64,000 bases of DNA from Cyprinodon diabolis (Eukaryota; Chordata; Actinopteri; Cyprinodontiformes; Cyprinodontidae), in NCBI GenBank assembly GCA_030533445.1, contig CM060081.1, positions 38,653,611 to 38,717,610 on the forward strand, read 5' to 3'. Below, piece after piece: positions 63,501 to 64,000 of this stretch; the stretch's first letter is position 1, and each line of letters begins with the position of its first letter. The notes beneath the pieces were generated by a model. That model saw only the letters and a list, made by a program, of their open reading frames with translations. It was not told where the DNA came from and did not search any database. A program made the translations under genes and the position numbers.

Positions 63501-64000
63501 AAGAGGAAACTTAATCTCACTTGTAAGACAGTGCGGAAATAAAGAAAAACCTTTGCAATTTGATGTAAGCACCACCTTCTGCCATCAATATTTTGACAGG
63601 TTTCATGACAGCATAATTATTTGTCAAAATCCCTGCCAGCAGTTTAATTGTTACATGCTTAATTACATGTTTTGTTGGAATTGTTGGAACACAGCATCAT
63701 CTGAAATATACAGTAGCAACAGCGTCTGCATCTTTACTCCTTTGTGGGTTGGTGGGGCATAATACTTTCACAATGAAAGAGGATATCTTGCAAACAATTT
63801 GAAGGCACTTCTCATAAATCAATTCATTACCCTATATTATTGCAAGGCAAAACATCTTTCACAGATCAATTTATTATCCAACCTCCTGCAGCTGAAAGGT
63901 GGTGGTTGACCACAGCTTTAAAAAACCGGTATCAGTTTTCCATCTTTAGGAAGCTGACTGAAGAGCGAACAAGCTATGCCTTACATCAAAGAGAGCCACC

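Overview
The window is vertebrate genomic DNA, most likely from a ray-finned (teleost) fish. It has AT-rich introns, long (TA)n microsatellites, and a mixed mobile-element load of Tc1/mariner, Harbinger, hAT-type, L2-type LINE and tRNA-like retroposon copies, which is typical of teleosts. A killifish or livebearer relative is possible, but that is only an impression.

The only protein-coding gene I can support is part of an Eph receptor tyrosine kinase on the minus strand, best matched to EPHB2 (teleost ephb2a or ephb2b, not resolved). Four consecutive exons are present with intact frame and canonical AG/GT splice sites. In transcript order they are: 24360-24205 (156 bp, last part of the cysteine-rich EGF-like region), 17945-17610 (336 bp, first fibronectin III domain), 1858-1734 (125 bp) and 702-540 (163 bp), the last two forming the second fibronectin III domain. 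The ligand-binding-domain exon, the start codon and the promoter lie beyond base 64000. The transmembrane, kinase, SAM and PDZ-motif exons lie before base 1. Everything from 24361 to 64000 is therefore part of one intron of at least 39.6 kb.

Layout: 1-1858 holds the two second-FN3 exons. 1859-17609 is a 15.8 kb intron with a decayed Tc1-like DD36E transposon (2372-3516), a relic of the same family (14617-14990), a G26/T17 tract (11934-11976) and a transposon pile-up at 15.05-16.75 kb. 17946-24204 is a 6.3 kb intron with a Harbinger element (18620-19915), a hairpin, LINE tails and a GC-richer possible regulatory block near 23.2-23.6 kb. 24361-64000 is the large intron, with an L2-type LINE (24786-26492), several Tc1 relics, a SINE, an unclassified 1.2 kb terminal-inverted-repeat element (46175-47399), retroposon copies with clear target-site duplications, an hAT-type MITE and a long palindromic MITE.

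No other gene, rRNA, functional tRNA, CRISPR or prokaryotic feature is supported. I found no clear new biological system. The least explained item is the 46 kb inverted-repeat element with its second core copy at 16.4-16.7 kb.
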